Assembly: GCA_015680685.1 (NCBI GenBank)
Contig: MNCI01026517.1
Coordinates: 374,994 to 438,993 of the forward strand
Direction: 5' to 3'
Length of the DNA: 64,000 nucleotides
Source of the DNA: Gnetum montanum
Lineage: Eukaryota; Streptophyta; Gnetopsida; Gnetales; Gnetaceae
In this document: piece by piece, positions 61,520 to 64,000 of the stretch
Layout: each line of letters opens with the position of its first letter
Numbering within the stretch: position 1 is the stretch's first letter
Translations under genes and position numbers: made by a program
The notes under the pieces: model-generated
What the model was told of the DNA's origin: nothing
The model's input: only the letters and a program-made list of their open reading frames with translations
Databases searched by the model: none

Positions 61520-62531
61520 TGTGGAGCTTTTGGTATGTTAAAACATTAGAAAATTTTGAGAACAAGGTTGTTTGTGTGATTGTATGATTTTTATGTTTGT
61601 AGGAGAAGAACTTGATTTGAGACAAGAAGGTTTGTGAAAGCTCAAGATTGTGGATAAGGAATTAAGAATTCAAGTGCATAGAAGGGGTGAAGAAAGATTT
61701 CTTCAAAAAATAGTAGACATCTTGGAAAAATTAAAGGAAGCATAGATGAATATATCTCTAAAAAATAGCAAATTCCTTTCATCAGAAAAAGATGTCTTTC
61801 ACTAGACAAAAACATCTTCCTAGAATGAAGGCTAGATGCAGAAAGACATCTCAGACATGAAGAAGACATCTTCCATGACCATTATCTAGCCATTGCATGA
61901 ATTCCAATATGAATTTGGAAACATAGTGGCTATAAGAAGACATCATTCTCATTGGAAAATGTGCAAGTCTTTGTACTATCATTGTGTAATTATTTTTCAG
62001 TCATTGTAAGCATTCTTGCTTCTCAATATACTATCTTTTATCTACTATAAAGTGAGCTATACCTCAAGGTCCAAGGATCAAACAAACTAAGTTGCATTCA
62101 TCCCTTGTAATTTTTGTTCTTCCTTGTTTGCCCCATGGTGTTGATGTGCTTCTTACAAAAAGGCATCTTAATTAATCTTGTCAAGATCCTATGGGATTAA
62201 GTATTGGTGTAGTTCCACAACACTTTGAAGCAAAGCTCAAGTTGTAAAGGTTGTGTGATCCTAAAAATCATTTCTAAGCCTCTTGGAACCTTGCGAGGTT
62301 CAATGGATTCATAGCATCAAATCACTCTAGAGTAGAGCTTAGAGCTTGTATAGGGTGTGGTACCCTTCAAACCACGTTTGAAAGCAACAAAGTTTAGAGG
62401 TATGCTTGTGATCTATCCTTCAAGTGTGCAATACCCAAGTTGGGAGCCACATTAAATTTGGTGTGTGTTTTGTCTCAAATTATTTTAATTTGGAAAACTT
62501 ATTCATCTCACCCCCCTCTAAGTTCAATGAT
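61520..62531 (+). mobile_element. 3' LTR of the nested element
   Basis: Starts TGTGGAGC and matches the 5' LTR over its length, including gaagacatcattctcattgg, gcttgtatagggtgtggtac and cattaaatttggt.tgtgtt. Ends near ttcaatgat(a). It contains the same agacatct cluster (61700-61870). Confidence 0.85.
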
Positions 62532-62532
62532 A

Positions 62533-62880
62533 TACCTTAATTTCTCTAAGTTAAAAGTTAAAAATATGGGGCCTTTCAAAATCAAGGGAAAAATCAATGA
62601 TAATGGTTTTGAGATTGATTTACCAAACAATGTTGGTATGTCTTTTGTATTTAATGTTTTAAATCTTGTTCACTATCATGAACTAGTTGATGAGCATTGA
62701 TAAGTTGAAAGGGGCTATTAATTAGTCCAAGACTTAAATGAAGAGGAATACAATCATACTTAAGTGGAGGAGAGCTTCTAGCATTTGAGAAGTTAAGAAG
62801 CATGAATACTTGATCCATTTGGTGGATGAATCCATGGATATTGTTGTATGGGCCCATGAGACCAAATTTCATGAGTGGGG
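62533..62880 (+). pseudogene. Integrase C-terminus and chromodomain-like tail of the gypsy element
   Basis: Just right of the nested element: SKLKVKNMGPFKIKGKIND and FEIDLPNNVGMSFVFNVLNL are the integrase GPY/F-type module that should follow WVHLKN at 56050. Then 62795-62860 reads HEYLIHLVDESMDIVVWAH and ETKF, resembling the YLVKW.G....TWE...F pattern of a chromodomain. Two stops lie between. The integrase continuation is certain and the chromodomain likely. Confidence 0.75.
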
Positions 62881-62940
62881 AATCACTTCAACCCATACTC
62901 CTTTGTTCACATGAGTTTACTTTTTGAAGGGTGGAAGAGT

Positions 62941-63732
62941 TGATGTAGGGACACCTCTTCCAATCTTTTTTGTTCCTTTTCCACATTTTTGTTTATATGT
63001 TTTGGACATAAGAATATGTATTTGTAGATAGGAAGACATTTGGGTTGAGAGTTTTTGTTGACAAAAGACATCTTGGAGCCAAAGGAAGNAGACATCTTGC
63101 CAAGATTAGAGATGACTTGTACAACCAGGAAAAATTCCAAAATCCCATCTCCCAATTGAAAAAAATACTAGGTTAAGTTGGAAAAGGATGAAAATAGTTG
63201 AGAATATGTTAAGAAGACCATGAAAACAATTGAATAACCTCAAGTTGATTTAAAGGAAGGTTTCTAGGTTGTCTTTATGTTATCCATGAATATGATGTAA
63301 TTCATAATTGTTAGTATGATAAGTAAGAGAGAGAGCTCTAGAATATGAAGAGCTTAGTAAGGGAGGGTGTAAGAGCACATTGAGTGAGTCCAATTGGTGA
63401 TTGTAGCTCCAAAGTTAGTTGTATGATGTGTTGGCATGTATGTTCTATTCTCTTATGTCTTACTTGTGAGCCACGATTGCAATTCTAGTTTAGAAAGAGA
63501 TTATTTATTGGTTTTATCTTTCATTGAGAAAATCCATTGTGTGGTTGTAAAACCGTATGCTCTACAATATCATTTGAGTGTAAAATATTTTGGATGTTTA
63601 TGGGTTTTAAGAGTCCTATTATAATGTTCTAATTGAAGAATTGAAAATTGCTAGTTTTCTTGTTTTCTAGCAAAAACGTTTTATCTTTAAATAATATTTA
63701 GATTTAGTATTTGAAGGTGATTATAATGTACA
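62941..63732 (+). mobile_element. 3' LTR of the gypsy element
   Basis: Begins TGATGTAGGGACACCTC after a purine tract. The last 120 bp match the 5' remnant. An N stands at 63089 between two agacatctt motifs. The end point is set by the limit of similarity and could shift a few bases. Confidence 0.75.
63089..63089. other. Single N (contig join)
   Basis: Lies between agacatcttggagcc and agacatcttgcc. There is no long flanking duplicate here, so the true gap size is unknown. Confidence 0.8.
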
Positions 63733-64000
63733 TCTTAAGTTAGCCATGAATGTCTTGATTGAAGTTGTGATGACCTACATAAGTCATAACACACCTAGGA
63801 TGACATGCTACAAATATCAAGTATAGCACCACAATAACTATAATTTATCTAATGGCAAACCAAGAGTGAGAGAATATAACTCATAAAGTAGAGAAAGAGA
63901 TAAAATTGAAACAAAAATAGGTAAATTATAAATCCAAAAAAATTAGTTAATTACCAAAACCTATGAAAATGGTGTTATGCAAAATCCATAAATAGAATAT
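63733..64000. other. AT-rich flank right of the gypsy LTR
   Basis: Nothing recognised. Confidence 0.4.

Larger units (their letters stand above)
56078..62531 (+). mobile_element. Nested copia-type LTR element without visible polymerase
   Basis: Two LTRs of about 1 kb (56078-57145 and 61520-62531) flank a 4.4-kb interior with a tRNA-iMet primer site, a Ty1/copia-type gag with two zinc knuckles and a plant transposon-associated domain. No protease, integrase, RT or RNase H motif is visible in any frame of the interior. It is inserted in the integrase of the gypsy element. The flanks give an imperfect 4-5 bp duplication (ttacc at 56073-56077 and atacc at 62532-62536). Confidence 0.85.
51562..63732 (+). 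mobile_element. Chromovirus-like Ty3/gypsy element, split by a nested LTR element
   Basis: Gag, protease, RT, RNase H and integrase run from 51775 to 56077. The integrase C-terminal part and a chromodomain-like tail resume at 62533-62880, after a nested element. The 3' LTR starts TGATGTAGGG at 62941, directly after a purine tract (aagggtggaagag). Only about 120 bp of the 5' LTR remain (51562-51682), matching 63612-63732. Gag is about 400 codons with one zinc knuckle. Many stops. Confidence 0.85.

Overview
This window is a repeat-dominated, AT-rich stretch of a land-plant nuclear genome. The evidence is plant-type LTR retrotransposons (Tat-lineage Ty3/gypsy with two RNase H domains, chromovirus-like gypsy, a Ty1/copia-type gag element with an initiator-tRNA-Met primer site) together with relics of PPR, LRR-receptor, RuvBL2 and CCR4-type genes. 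The heavy decay and nesting suit a very large genome such as a gymnosperm, but the sequence does not prove the clade. I found no intact protein-coding gene, no rRNA or tRNA gene and no CRISPR array. Almost every coding stretch is broken by stops (many TAG) and frameshifts.

Layout. 1-3.55 kb: minus-strand gypsy gag-protease with primer-binding site and LTR, interrupted by a GC-rich island beside an N. 3.7-5.05 kb: a mosaic of host-gene fragments (RuvBL2-like, PPR, LRR) in mixed orientations. 5.94-11.34 kb: a decayed minus-strand gene with about eight exons whose GT-AG introns are still readable. Its exons resemble an FCP1/NIF-type phosphatase domain and a plant transposon-associated domain. 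11.343-17.221 kb: a complete non-autonomous LTR element (gag and protease only) inserted into that gene, with target-site duplications, a tRNA-Asp-type primer site and an internal 94-bp-arm hairpin. 17.2-20.5 kb: mostly non-coding, with a 22-bp minisatellite. 20.48-21.69 kb: an intronless CCR4-like pseudogene.

22.0-25.4 kb: a degenerate array with a period near 180 bp, each unit carrying a palindromic core. It leads into a Tat-lineage pol (25.84-29.29 kb). 29.3-37.2 kb: LTR or UTR-like debris with several minisatellites. 37.52-40.01 kb: a Tat-type gag relic, followed by a second array of period near 180 bp (40.6-41.6 kb) and an LTR relic ending at 42,175. 42.2-51.5 kb: mostly unrecognised, with a few short tandem repeats. 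51.56-63.73 kb: a chromovirus-like gypsy element whose integrase is split by a younger copia-type LTR element (56,078-62,531). That inner element encodes gag and a transposon-associated domain but no visible reverse transcriptase.

Nothing here works as a pathway. The window records successive insertions, capture of host-gene pieces and methylation-type decay. Four single Ns mark contig joins, and two of them are flanked by unmerged duplicate sequence, so some small duplications are assembly artefacts.
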